Shown piece after piece: positions 1-6,375 of a DNA stretch of 9,729 nt. The translations under genes and the position numbers were made by a program. Location: NCBI GenBank assembly GCA_020852775.1, contig JADZAD010000202.1, positions 1 through 9,729 on the forward strand. The letters are read 5' to 3'. The notes under the pieces are model-generated. The model searched no databases. It had not been told where the DNA came from and saw only the letters and a program-made list of their open reading frames with translations. Position 1 is the stretch's first letter. Every line of letters begins with the position of its first letter. Origin of the DNA: Anaerolineae bacterium (GTDB lineage Bacteria > Chloroflexota > Anaerolineae > Aggregatilineales > UBA3940).

Positions 1-665
1 ACCTGATCGAAGTCCTGCTTGAACGTGTTGAGTATCTGCTGGAGATCGCCTCGCTGGGCCCGGTAGAACTTCAAGCCGGGGTGAGCGACCGGGCCGTGTG
101 GCAGCCGGACGGGCAGGTCTTCGCTATCGGCGAAGAGGAGCTGGGCAACTACCAGCGCGCCCTCATGCTCACGGTGATGGACGAGGAATGGCGCCAGTAT
201 CTGAACGCGATTGACGATCTGCGGCAGGGTGCCGGGCTGGCGGCCGTTGGTCAGCGTGACCCCAAAGTGGAATTCAAGCGGCGCGCCTTCGAGATGTTCG
301 AGCAGCTTCGCCTGAACACGCAGGAGGGAATCGCCCGGCGTTTCTTCGAGACGCTGCCTCGCCACCGCCAGATTGTCGAGTCACAGAAACGGCAGGACGA
401 ACTGCTTGATCGCCTTGCCCAGACGGGCTACCGCATCCAGCAACGGCGGCGGCAGGGTGAAGACGGGCAGGTGCGCGTCAGCCAGACGGTGACCAAGGAC
501 ATGTGGAGCAACGTCGGACGCAACGATCCATGTCCGTGCGGCAGCGGCAAAAAGTTCAAGGATTGCCATTACAACCAGATCCGTCAGCAGCAGGCGGCAG
601 CCACCATGCCCGGTGGCGCACCGCCCCCACGGCAGATGCCCGGCGGCAAGCGCCGCCGCCGTTAG
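1..665 (+). CDS. secA: Preprotein translocase ATPase SecA, C-terminal part (5' end outside window)
   Basis: SecA is the cytoplasmic ATPase motor that pushes unfolded preproteins through the SecYEG channel. The frame is open from base 3 with no stop, so the gene begins upstream; the GTG at 81 is internal. About 220 residues are visible. The helical scaffold is recognisable at 171-320 (MDEEWRQYLNAIDDLRQG, then a QRDPKVEFKRRAFEMFEQL stretch), which matches the family's DxxWRxHL...DLRQGI...DPKxEYKRE region. The C-terminal zinc-binding SEC-C motif is complete: CPCGSGKKFKDCH, with Cys codons at 531, 537 and 564 and His at 567. This finger normally binds SecB or ribosomes. The tail after it is rich in Gln, Pro and Gly, contains MPGG twice, and ends in four arginines. 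Stop TAG at 663-665 is followed by a clear terminator. Identification is secure. Confidence 0.97.
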   Translation, partial: LIEVLLERVEYLLEIASLGPVELQAGVSDRAVWQPDGQVFAIGEEELGNYQRALMLTVMDEEWRQYLNAIDDLRQGAGLAAVGQRDPKVEFKRRAFEMFEQLRLNTQEGIARRFFETLPRHRQIVESQKRQDELLDRLAQTGYRIQQRRRQGEDGQVRVSQTVTKDMWSNVGRNDPCPCGSGKKFKDCHYNQIRQQQAAATMPGGAPPPRQMPGGKRRRR

Positions 666-696
666 GCCACTGGCCGGGCCCTGAATATACCCATCC

Positions 697-726
697 ACCG
701 CGCAGGCATCTCCCTGCGCGGTTTTC
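697..726 (+). terminator. Rho-independent terminator of secA
   Basis: A perfect 9-bp GC-rich stem (CCGCGCAGG at 698-706 with CCTGCGCGG at 713-721, extended by an A-T pair) closes a 6-base loop and is followed by TTTTCT. It lies 31 bases after the secA stop codon and before the add promoter region, so it separates the two transcripts. Confidence 0.88.
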
Positions 727-758
727 TAACCTGATCCCAACGGGGGTTCTGGCGCGGA

Positions 759-786
759 TTCACAACTCCTGTATAGTAAGTGAAAT
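759..786 (+). promoter_or_regulatory. Candidate promoter for add-pcm
   Basis: TTCACA at 759-764 (5 of 6 matches to the -35 consensus), then a 16-bp spacer, then TGAAAT at 781-786 (4 of 6). This would give a leader of roughly 45 bases before the add ATG. An alternative -10, TATAGT at 772-777, has no good -35 partner. A promoter is expected here because secA is terminated just upstream, but the exact boxes are uncertain. Confidence 0.35.
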
Positions 787-823
787 AGTCACAGTCCGGG
801 TCGATTGATACACCGTTGACTGT

Positions 824-830
824 AAGAAGG
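824..830 (+). promoter_or_regulatory. Ribosome binding site that fixes the add start
   Basis: The purine run AAGAAGG ends 6 bases before the ATG at 837. It favours that ATG over the in-frame TTG at 816, which lies upstream of this site and has no Shine-Dalgarno sequence of its own. Confidence 0.7.
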
Positions 831-836
831 TTCCAT

Positions 837-1931
837 ATGGATTATCGCGAGCAGAACCCCCACAACGCCCTGTACGAGTCGCTGGTCAGGCTGCCCAAGA
901 TCGAGTTGCACCGTCACCTCGAAGGCTCGCTGCGGCTGGGGACACTGGCTGATATCGCGCGCCAGTACAAGCTCAAGCATATTCCGGGCTACCGGATCGA
1001 GGACTTCCGCCAACTGGTGCAGATTGCCTCGGACGACAAACCCCAGGCGGACGTATTCCTGTCCAAGTTCGCCCCGCTGCGGCTGTTCTACCGCTCACCG
1101 GAGATCATCCGGCGCGTGGCTTATGAGGCCGTCGAAGACGCTGCCCGCGAGAATATCGTCTACATGGAACTGCGTTTTACGCCCATCGCGCTGGGCCGTG
1201 AGATGGGCTACCCGCTGGGTGAAGTAGCAGACTGGGTGATCGACGCGGTGGAAGACGCCATGCGGGACTACCGCTCGATCAAAGTGCGCCTGATCGTCAG
1301 CATGAATCGCCACGAGAGTGTCGAGATCGGGGAGCAGATCGCCGGGGTCGCACTCAGCCGGATGAACCGGGGCGTGGTCGGCCTCGACCTGGCCGGTGCG
1401 GAGAATATTTACCCCGGTGAGCCGTTTGCGCCGCTCTTCCGGAAAGCACGCGAGGCCGGACTACAGGCAACCATCCACGCGGGGGAATGGGCCGGGCCGG
1501 AAAGCATCCGCGAGGCGATCGAGGTACTCGGCGCTCGGCGGCTGGGCCACGGGGTACGGGTACTGGAGGATGCCGATGTCGTGCGGATGACACGCGATCA
1601 GGGTATCGCCTTCGAGGTATGCGTCACCAGCAACGTACAGTCCGGTGTCTCCAGCCGGATCGCGCAGCACCCGCTGCGGACGATGTACCATCTTGGCCTG
1701 AAGACCACGATCAATACCGACGACCCCAGCATCAGCGCAATCAACCTGACGGATGAGTACGTAGCCGCTGTCAGGCACCTTGAGTTCACGATGAGCGATC
1801 TGCGCCAGCACGCGCTCAACGCTGCCGAACACTCCTTCCTGCCCGATGACGAGCGCAAGCGGCTGGAGGATCGCCTGCGCGAACTCTGGACGCTGCAGGA
1901 CGAGGATATCACGGCCCGGGCCAAATCCTGA
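837..1931 (+). CDS. add: Adenosine deaminase
   Basis: This zinc-dependent cytosolic amidohydrolase converts adenosine (and deoxyadenosine) to inosine plus ammonia in purine salvage. The 364-residue product is of normal family length. The metal and catalytic signatures are all present in order: HRHLEGSL near the N-terminus (H25 and H27), GLDLAGAE at 182-189, HAGEW with H214 and the proton-donating E217, LGHGV with H238, and TINTDDP with D295 and D296. The CVTSNVQ stretch at 262-268 fits adenosine deaminase better than adenine deaminase. ATG 837 is chosen over TTG 816 because of the AAGAAGG site six bases upstream. The pcm gene follows after a short gap on the same strand with no terminator between them, so the two are probably co-transcribed. 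Family assignment is firm; the adenosine preference is inferred from motifs. Confidence 0.94.
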   Translation: MDYREQNPHNALYESLVRLPKIELHRHLEGSLRLGTLADIARQYKLKHIPGYRIEDFRQLVQIASDDKPQADVFLSKFAPLRLFYRSPEIIRRVAYEAVEDAARENIVYMELRFTPIALGREMGYPLGEVADWVIDAVEDAMRDYRSIKVRLIVSMNRHESVEIGEQIAGVALSRMNRGVVGLDLAGAENIYPGEPFAPLFRKAREAGLQATIHAGEWAGPESIREAIEVLGARRLGHGVRVLEDADVVRMTRDQGIAFEVCVTSNVQSGVSSRIAQHPLRTMYHLGLKTTINTDDPSISAINLTDEYVAAVRHLEFTMSDLRQHALNAAEHSFLPDDERKRLEDRLRELWTLQDEDITARAKS

Positions 1932-2011
1932 AGCCACGGCCTGCTTCTTGCCCGGCGCAGTGATCCGCGTCTCCTCCGGTGGAAACCGATCAACCGCTCG
2001 ATGAAGCGGAA

Positions 2012-2647
2012 ATGACGCGGCGGCGCGCTCATATGGTCTGGCAGCAGATCGCGCGGCGCGGTGTTCAGAGCCCCGTGGTGCTGCGTGCCATGATGCGTGT
2101 CCCACGGCATCTATTCGTCCCTCCGGAGTTCCGCTCACAGGCCTATGCAGATAATCCCCTGCCCATCGGCAGCGGCCAGACGATCTCACAGCCTTATATC
2201 GTCGCCTGGATGACCGAGCTGCTTGAATTGAGGCAATATGATCGTGTGCTGGAGATCGGCGTAGGCTCTGGCTACCAGACTGCTATCCTCGCGCAGGTAG
2301 CGGGGCAGGTGATCGGGCTTGAGCGGATTCCGGTGCTGGCCGATCAGGCCCGCGCACGGCTGGCGAGCCTTGGCCTGGGCAGCATCGAGGTGATTGTAGC
2401 GGACGGCAGTGAAGGTTACCTGGAGAAGGCCCCGTACAACGGCATCCTCGCGGCAGCGGCCACACCGCACATTCCCCGCCCCCTGCTGGAGCAGCTCGCG
2501 GAGGGCGGAAGGCTGGTGCTGCCCGTCGGTGACCTGTTCGAGCAGACGCTGGAACGTGTCACACGCCGCGGCGACAGCTTTCACATCGAGCGGCTTGGAG
2601 GGGTGCGCTTCGTGCCGCTGATCGGCACACACGGGTTTATGGGATAA
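2012..2647 (+). CDS. pcm: Protein-L-isoaspartate O-methyltransferase
   Basis: This SAM-dependent enzyme methylates abnormal L-isoaspartyl residues in aged or stressed proteins so that they can revert to aspartate. The family-specific substrate loop LPIGSGQTISQPYIVAWMTE is intact, followed by the SAM-binding motif I VLEIGVGSGYQ, the acidic post-I strand GLERIP, and the C-terminal GGVRFVPLIGTHG typical of the family. From ATG 2012 the product is 211 residues, close to the E. coli enzyme (208). An in-frame GTG at 1979 would add 11 residues, but it is preceded by a pyrimidine-rich CTCCTCC rather than a ribosome site; neither start has a strong Shine-Dalgarno, so the choice is tentative. It sits about 80 bases after add. 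The stop TAA at 2645-2647 is 12 bases from the convergent ychF stop. Confidence 0.93.
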   Translation: MTRRRAHMVWQQIARRGVQSPVVLRAMMRVPRHLFVPPEFRSQAYADNPLPIGSGQTISQPYIVAWMTELLELRQYDRVLEIGVGSGYQTAILAQVAGQVIGLERIPVLADQARARLASLGLGSIEVIVADGSEGYLEKAPYNGILAAAATPHIPRPLLEQLAEGGRLVLPVGDLFEQTLERVTRRGDSFHIERLGGVRFVPLIGTHGFMG

Positions 2648-2659
2648 AGAACGCCCTCG

Positions 2660-3730
2660 CTAAATGTTGAAGCGAACGTTCATCACATCCCCATCATGCA
2701 TGATGTATTCCTTGCCCTCCAGCCGCAGTTTGCCCGCCTGTTTGACTTCCGCCATGCCGCCCAGTTCGAGCAGCACATCCGAGGGCACGATCTCGGCGCG
2801 GATGAAGCCGCGCTGCAGGTCGGTATGAATCACGCCAGCCGCCTCCTGCGCGGTCGCACCGATGGTGTGCGGCCATGCCCGTGTCTCGTCCTCACCAACA
2901 GTGAAGAACGTCTGCACATGGAGCAGGTTGTAGGCTTCACGGATCACACGCTCACGCACGGGTTCGCTGATCTGGTATTCCTCCAGAAACAGAACGGCTT
3001 CCTCCGCGTCAAGCTGGGCGATTTCGGCCTCGATCCTGGCCTGAATGCCCAGCACGGTCGTCGGCTCCACCAGCGAGACCAGTGAGGCCAGGTCGGGACG
3101 CTCATCACCGAAGTTGAGCAGAATCAGGCGCGGCTTGATGCTCAGGAAGCCGTAACCACGCAGAGCGCGCTGCTCCTCATAGGGCAGGCCGAGGCTCCGC
3201 AGCGGCTTCTCCGTCTCAAGCGTCTCGCGCATCTGCTCGAAGAGTTCCAGTTCGCGGGCGTTCTTGTCGCGTTCCTTGCCCTTGCTCATCTCTTCTTTCA
3301 GACGGCTGATACGGTTCTCGACCGTTACCAGGTCCGTAAGGAGAAACTCACTGTCGAGGATGTCAATATCGCGCTGCGGGTCGATCGCGCCCTCCGGATG
3401 AGGCACGTTCTCGTCCTTGAATACACGCACCACCTGCACAAAACCATCCATCTGCGCGATCTCGTTGCGGAACTGGCCGCTCAACCCGCCTTCGCTGATG
3501 CCTTTCGCCAGCCCACCAATATCCGCAAAGGTGATCTTCGCATGGACCTTCTTGCGTGGATTGAACATTGCTGTCAGCGCGTCGAGGCGCGGATCGGGCA
3601 CATCCACCACTGCGAGCTGCACATCTAGCTTGCCGGGTACGGCGATGCTGGTCGGGCGGTTCGCGCCGGTCAGCGCGTTGAAAGCGGTCGTTTTACCGCT
3701 CATCGGGAGGCCGATGAGTCCAAGCTGCAT
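2660..3730 (-). CDS. Divergent YchF/OLA1-family P-loop ATPase
   Basis: YchF proteins are Obg-related nucleotide-binding proteins associated with ribosomes and stress responses; most prefer ATP. The 356-residue product is close to the family's 363. The order is: P-loop GLPMSGKT (G7 to T14); a PDPRLD motif at 45-50; G3 motif DIGGLAKG at 70-77; a helical coiled-coil insert around 130-175; LLNFGDE at 204-210 at the base-recognition (G4) position; and the C-terminal TGS-like region with RAW, GATAQEAAGVIHTD, RGFIRAE and a final DGDVMNVRFN. Two oddities stand out. The usual NFPFxTI loop after the P-loop is replaced by a sequence with Lys where the conserved Thr should be, and the G4 region has Asp where YchF has Glu (NxxE), although E210 follows directly. 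It is therefore a YchF-like paralogue or divergent orthologue, not a textbook YchF. Its start codon has a good AGGAG and lies 5 bases past the upstream transglycosylase stop. Confidence 0.9.
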   Translation of the reverse strand: MQLGLIGLPMSGKTTAFNALTGANRPTSIAVPGKLDVQLAVVDVPDPRLDALTAMFNPRKKVHAKITFADIGGLAKGISEGGLSGQFRNEIAQMDGFVQVVRVFKDENVPHPEGAIDPQRDIDILDSEFLLTDLVTVENRISRLKEEMSKGKERDKNARELELFEQMRETLETEKPLRSLGLPYEEQRALRGYGFLSIKPRLILLNFGDERPDLASLVSLVEPTTVLGIQARIEAEIAQLDAEEAVLFLEEYQISEPVRERVIREAYNLLHVQTFFTVGEDETRAWPHTIGATAQEAAGVIHTDLQRGFIRAEIVPSDVLLELGGMAEVKQAGKLRLEGKEYIMHDGDVMNVRFNI

Positions 3731-3735
3731 GCTGG

Positions 3736-4653
3736 TTACTCCTGAGGGGTGAGCTGCTGTTGCAGGTTAAGGCCAAGCGTGGCGGATGCTGAGGCACACA
3801 GTGATGCTCCGCCCGCGTTGAGCCATTCAATCAGGGTCGGGCTTTCGGCCAGCCCCTGCTCCGCTTCTTCATAGATTCCACTGGCCCAGAACTGGTAATC
3901 CCGTGTCTCCTGCGCCCACTCTGAGGGAGACAGGTCGATCACTGAGGCGCCGCCGTTATACGCGGCGAAAGCAAGCGCGGTATCGCCATTGGTACGGGCA
4001 AGCAGTTCACCAAAGAAGAGCAGGCCGCGCATCGCGCTGTAGTTCGGATCGAGCGGGTCTTCACCTTCCTGGAAATGGAACGGCATCACCTGGAACAGCC
4101 CGGCGGCACCCACCGGAGAGACTGCATCCGGGTTACCACACGACTCGATCTGCATGATCGTGGCGATCATGTTCGGGCGCACCCGGTAGGTCAGCGACCA
4201 TGACGCGATCGCGTCCTTCCAGAACTGCACCTCCGGCGTATAGTGAGCAGAAATCTCCATCGGCCAGTCGGGCGGTGGAAGCTGCTCATCGACCGGTACT
4301 TCGGCATTCTGCACGATGTAGATCGGCTCGGAGGCCGGGGGCCGTAGCACGATCGGCGCCTCCTGTCCGAGGCCGCGAATCCAGTTCGTCAACCCACCGA
4401 TCAGGTGGATCGGCAGCAGCGGATCGAAGATGATGATCGCGATAATCAACAGCCACAATGGGACAAAGCGCACCATCAGCCCCCAGAACGAGGGCGGCAC
4501 AGCGGCTTCTTCACGCGCCGCCTGCCGCACAGCCTCGCGGTTGGCGGTGATCTGCGGGTTATTAATCCGCATCGTGCGGGTGTCTTCCAGCGGCATCTTC
4601 TGGCGCGATGCCGGGGCAGGCGGTGGGGGCGTTTCACTCTTCTTGCGAGCCAT
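3736..4653 (-). CDS. Membrane-anchored lytic transglycosylase (SLT domain)
   Basis: Predicted to cleave the glycan strands of peptidoglycan between MurNAc and GlcNAc outside the cytoplasmic membrane. The 305-residue protein has a Pro-rich, charged cytoplasmic N-terminus (1-55), one strong membrane segment (about 60-80, LWLLIIAIIIF), a Pro-rich linker (about 97-132), then an SLT domain. The catalytic Glu is E170 in MQIESCGNPDAVSPVGAAG, followed by GLFQVMP at 185-191 and AYNGG at 231-235, all typical of Slt70/MltC-like enzymes. The C-terminal 45 residues have no recognised motif. No lipobox is seen, so the anchor is the transmembrane helix. A -10-like GATAAT lies 9 bases before the ATG and a perfect TATAAT lies 59 bases before it. 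The ychF-like gene follows 5 bases after the stop, so the two form an operon. Not enough is visible to name a specific subfamily gene. Confidence 0.88.
   Translation of the reverse strand: MARKKSETPPPPAPASRQKMPLEDTRTMRINNPQITANREAVRQAAREEAAVPPSFWGLMVRFVPLWLLIIAIIIFDPLLPIHLIGGLTNWIRGLGQEAPIVLRPPASEPIYIVQNAEVPVDEQLPPPDWPMEISAHYTPEVQFWKDAIASWSLTYRVRPNMIATIMQIESCGNPDAVSPVGAAGLFQVMPFHFQEGEDPLDPNYSAMRGLLFFGELLARTNGDTALAFAAYNGGASVIDLSPSEWAQETRDYQFWASGIYEEAEQGLAESPTLIEWLNAGGASLCASASATLGLNLQQQLTPQE
3739..3743 (-). promoter_or_regulatory. Ribosome binding site of the ychF-like gene at the end of the transglycosylase gene
   Basis: AGGAG on the minus strand lies 8 bases before the ATG at 3730 and directly abuts the TAA (3736-3738) of the upstream gene on its coding side. 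Ribosomes finishing the transglycosylase are therefore well placed to reinitiate on the ychF-like gene. Confidence 0.75.
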
Positions 4654-4712
4654 GAGCTACGGATTATCCACTATCTCAGGAAATACAATACGACACAGGC
4701 GAGATCGTGGAG

Positions 4713-4718
4713 ATTATA
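4713..4718 (-). promoter_or_regulatory. Candidate -10 box for the transglycosylase-ychF operon
   Basis: A perfect TATAAT on the minus strand sits in the 92-base gap between the hemoglobin stop and the transglycosylase ATG. The best -35 candidate (TTCGTA, 16 bp upstream) is poor. A second -10-like GATAAT lies at 4663-4668, closer to the gene. A promoter in this gap is plausible because it is the longest break in the minus-strand block. Confidence 0.4.
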
Positions 4719-4745
4719 CCCGATCCACAGGCGGTACGAATCGTC

Positions 4746-5147
4746 TTACGGGGCGCGGTTCACCATGACGCTGGCCGCATGCGTGAAGTACTCCCGCATC
4801 TGCGAACGCACCGGCTCCGGGATGCCAACTTCGTCAACTGCCGCCAGCATGTGGCCCAGCCACGCATCACGCTCTGCTTCGCCGATAACAAAGGGCATGT
4901 GGCGCATCCGCAGGCGCGGATGCCCGCGCTCCACCTGGTAGCGGGCAGGGCCACCCCAGTACTGCGTCAGGAAGAGAAACTGCCATTCCTTGCCCGGTTC
5001 AAGGTCATCCGGGAAGACCGGACGCAGTACCGGGTCACGCTCAACCCGTGCATAGAAGCAGTCCACCAGGCGGCGGAAGGGCTCGTCGCCGCCGAGCTGC
5101 TCGTAGACGGTCTGGCCGGTCGGGTTAAGAATAATCGGTTCGCTCAT
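4746..5147 (-). CDS. Group II truncated hemoglobin (GlbO/YjbI type)
   Basis: A small heme protein of 133 residues that binds O2 or NO; members are linked to oxygen scavenging and to nitrosative or peroxide stress. The group II signature is nearly complete: YEQLGG at 15-20, Tyr B10 (Y32 in CFYARV), Phe CD1 (F45 in VFPDD), QYWGGP at 62-67, GHPRLRMRHMPF with proximal HisF8 at H83, and ERDAWL with the diagnostic TrpG8 at W96. Compared with M. tuberculosis GlbO, the CD1 position is Phe instead of Tyr, which is the usual state in this group. The ATG overlaps the TGA of the alaX frame (ATGA), and no convincing Shine-Dalgarno precedes it, so translation probably depends on ribosomes coming through alaX. 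No partner reductase is nearby. Confidence 0.93.
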   Translation of the reverse strand: MSEPIILNPTGQTVYEQLGGDEPFRRLVDCFYARVERDPVLRPVFPDDLEPGKEWQFLFLTQYWGGPARYQVERGHPRLRMRHMPFVIGEAERDAWLGHMLAAVDEVGIPEPVRSQMREYFTHAASVMVNRAP

Positions 5148-5524
5148 GCCTGCAGCACCGCACTTTCCGCGACAAGCAGGGCGGCTTCAAGTGCCTCCAC
5201 AGTGGTTTCGGGGGCCGTCCCCTGGGCGAAGTCCGGACGCCCACCACCCTTCTCGCTGCCCAGCGCCGCCAGCACCGTCCGCAGCACCGTGGGCATATCA
5301 CCGGGCACATCGCCACTGCGCGCCACGATCACGTGTGCAGGCGCGCCGGGTACACCGAGCAGCACGACCAGCCCCGGCGTTTCGATGGCCTTGCTGGCAA
5401 GGGCGCGCACATTGGCCGGATCGCGCCCTTCCAGTACACGCCTGATCAGGCGGACTGATCCGTGTGCCTCCGCCTGCTGAATGAGATCGGCGGCCCCATA
5501 GACAGCCAGTGCCGCCTGCGCCTC
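5144..5524 (-). pseudogene. C-terminal (DHHA1-type) remnant of alaX, downstream of the in-frame TAG
   Basis: The frame of alaX continues after the TAG at 5525-5527 for 126 more codons without another stop and ends in TGA at 5144-5146. The decoded sequence is coherent: a helical EAQAAL... segment, VRALASKAIETPGLVVLLGV, HVIVARSGDV and the hallmark KGGGRPDFAQG of the C-Ala/DHHA1 domain found at the C-terminus of AlaRS and long AlaX. It lacks a plausible start of its own: an AGGAGG overlaps the TAG, but the only nearby ATG (5497-5499) is in another frame, and the first in-frame GTG is at 5410. The coding character is preserved, so the interruption is recent, is a sequencing error, or is read through. 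Confidence 0.8.
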
Positions 5525-6355
5525 CTACAGGGCCTTCTGTGCTTCCCTGAGGTCAGTGCGGAGCTTGCCCACCAGTTGCGGAAGCTCAGTGAAGGCCGCC
5601 GAGAAATCCGCTGCCAGTGCAGCGGTAACGGCCTGCCGGGCGCGGTAATCCGCCAGCGCCCGCCCGCCGCACCTGAACTCGACACGAGTGCCGCCTTTGT
5701 ATTTCTCGGTGCGAATGATCCTGATCTGACCGATCTCGCCCGTCCGTGCCACATGCGTCCCGCCGCAGGCGGTCGAATCGAAGCCCTGCACTTCGACCAC
5801 GCGCAGGCCGTCCGTGGCGAGATAGCCCGGCATCTTCCGCATCCGAATCCCTTCAACATCATCCGGATCGGCCAGCCGGGCCGTCACCGGGCGATCCTCC
5901 AATACGAGGTGGTTAGCAAGGTCTTCCACCGCGTTCAGCACATCCACGGAGAGGTTTGCTTTGTCGAGATCGATGGTTACGCTGTCCGGGCTGAGATGAA
6001 AACTGACGGTGTGCGCGTCCGCGATACTGACGAAAGCCTGCGTCAGGATATGCTGCCCGGTGTGGTGCTGCATATGGTCAAGGCGGCGGGCACGATTAAT
6101 CTCACAGGTTACGCCTTCAGCCGTAAGAGGCTCCGCGAGTACATGCAGCACGTCGAGCGTTTCCGGTTGCGTCTGCACGTCCACCACCGCCACGCCGTTG
6201 ATCGTGCCGGTGTCGCAGGGCTGGCCGCCGCCTTCCGGGTAAAAGAACGTCCGGTCGAGGATCACAGCGGGATGCCCATTGTGCTGTACGTTTGCCACGA
6301 CATGCGCCGCAAATGCCAGTGTGTGCGAGTCAGTGTAATACAGGCGTTCAGTCAT
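5525..6355 (-). CDS. alaX: Alanyl-tRNA editing protein AlaX, truncated by in-frame TAG at codon 277
   Basis: AlaX proteins are free-standing relatives of the AlaRS editing domain that hydrolyse Ser-tRNA(Ala) or Gly-tRNA(Ala) in the cytoplasm. The fold is complete in the 276 residues made before the stop: an N-terminal domain with YPEGGGQPCDTG at 39-50, the zinc motif HHTGQH at 97-102 (H98 and H102 as HxxxH), and the second zinc motif CGGTH at 197-201. A helical segment begins near residue 240 and is cut by TAG at 5525-5527. With the downstream 126 codons the protein would be 403 residues, the normal length of AlaX-L; as it stands it resembles the shorter AlaX-M forms that lack DHHA1, so it might still be active. 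The start is firm, with GGGAGGA at 6363-6369 seven bases upstream. It begins 20 bases after the esterase stop and overlaps the hemoglobin start at its far end. Confidence 0.9.
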   Translation of the reverse strand: MTERLYYTDSHTLAFAAHVVANVQHNGHPAVILDRTFFYPEGGGQPCDTGTINGVAVVDVQTQPETLDVLHVLAEPLTAEGVTCEINRARRLDHMQHHTGQHILTQAFVSIADAHTVSFHLSPDSVTIDLDKANLSVDVLNAVEDLANHLVLEDRPVTARLADPDDVEGIRMRKMPGYLATDGLRVVEVQGFDSTACGGTHVARTGEIGQIRIIRTEKYKGGTRVEFRCGGRALADYRARQAVTAALAADFSAAFTELPQLVGKLRTDLREAQKAL

Positions 6356-6375
6356 CTCGTAGTCCTCCCGCCGTT

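Noticed and set aside
81..83. GTG as a gene start for the first reading frame
   Set aside because: The frame is open to the window edge and the protein is a C-terminal piece of SecA, so this GTG is internal.
816..836. TTG start for adenosine deaminase
   Set aside because: No ribosome site precedes it, while the ATG 21 bases later has AAGAAGG at good spacing.
1461..2189. 242-codon minus-strand frame across add and pcm
   Set aside because: It overlaps two well-supported genes on the other strand and has no family-like motifs.
2611..2627. Small hairpin GTGCCG/CGGCAC near the end of pcm
   Set aside because: It is inside the conserved VPLIGTH coding region with a short stem and no T run.
2692..2705. 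Perfect 14-bp palindrome CATCATGCATGATG
   Set aside because: It lies in conserved codons of the YchF C-terminal motif (IMHDG) and is not followed by a T run, so it is probably a by-product of coding.
4707..4727. 5-bp inverted repeat GTGGA/TCCAC around the TATAAT, a possible operator
   Set aside because: It is too short to tell from chance.
5497..5526. Reinitiation just after the alaX TAG using the AGGAGG that overlaps it
   Set aside because: The only nearby ATG (5497-5499 on the minus strand) is out of frame with the DHHA1 region; no in-frame ATG, GTG or TTG lies at usable spacing.
5525..5527. TAG decoded as pyrrolysine or through a variant genetic code
   Set aside because: Four other genes here end naturally in TAG, and no pyl genes or recoding element can be seen in this window.
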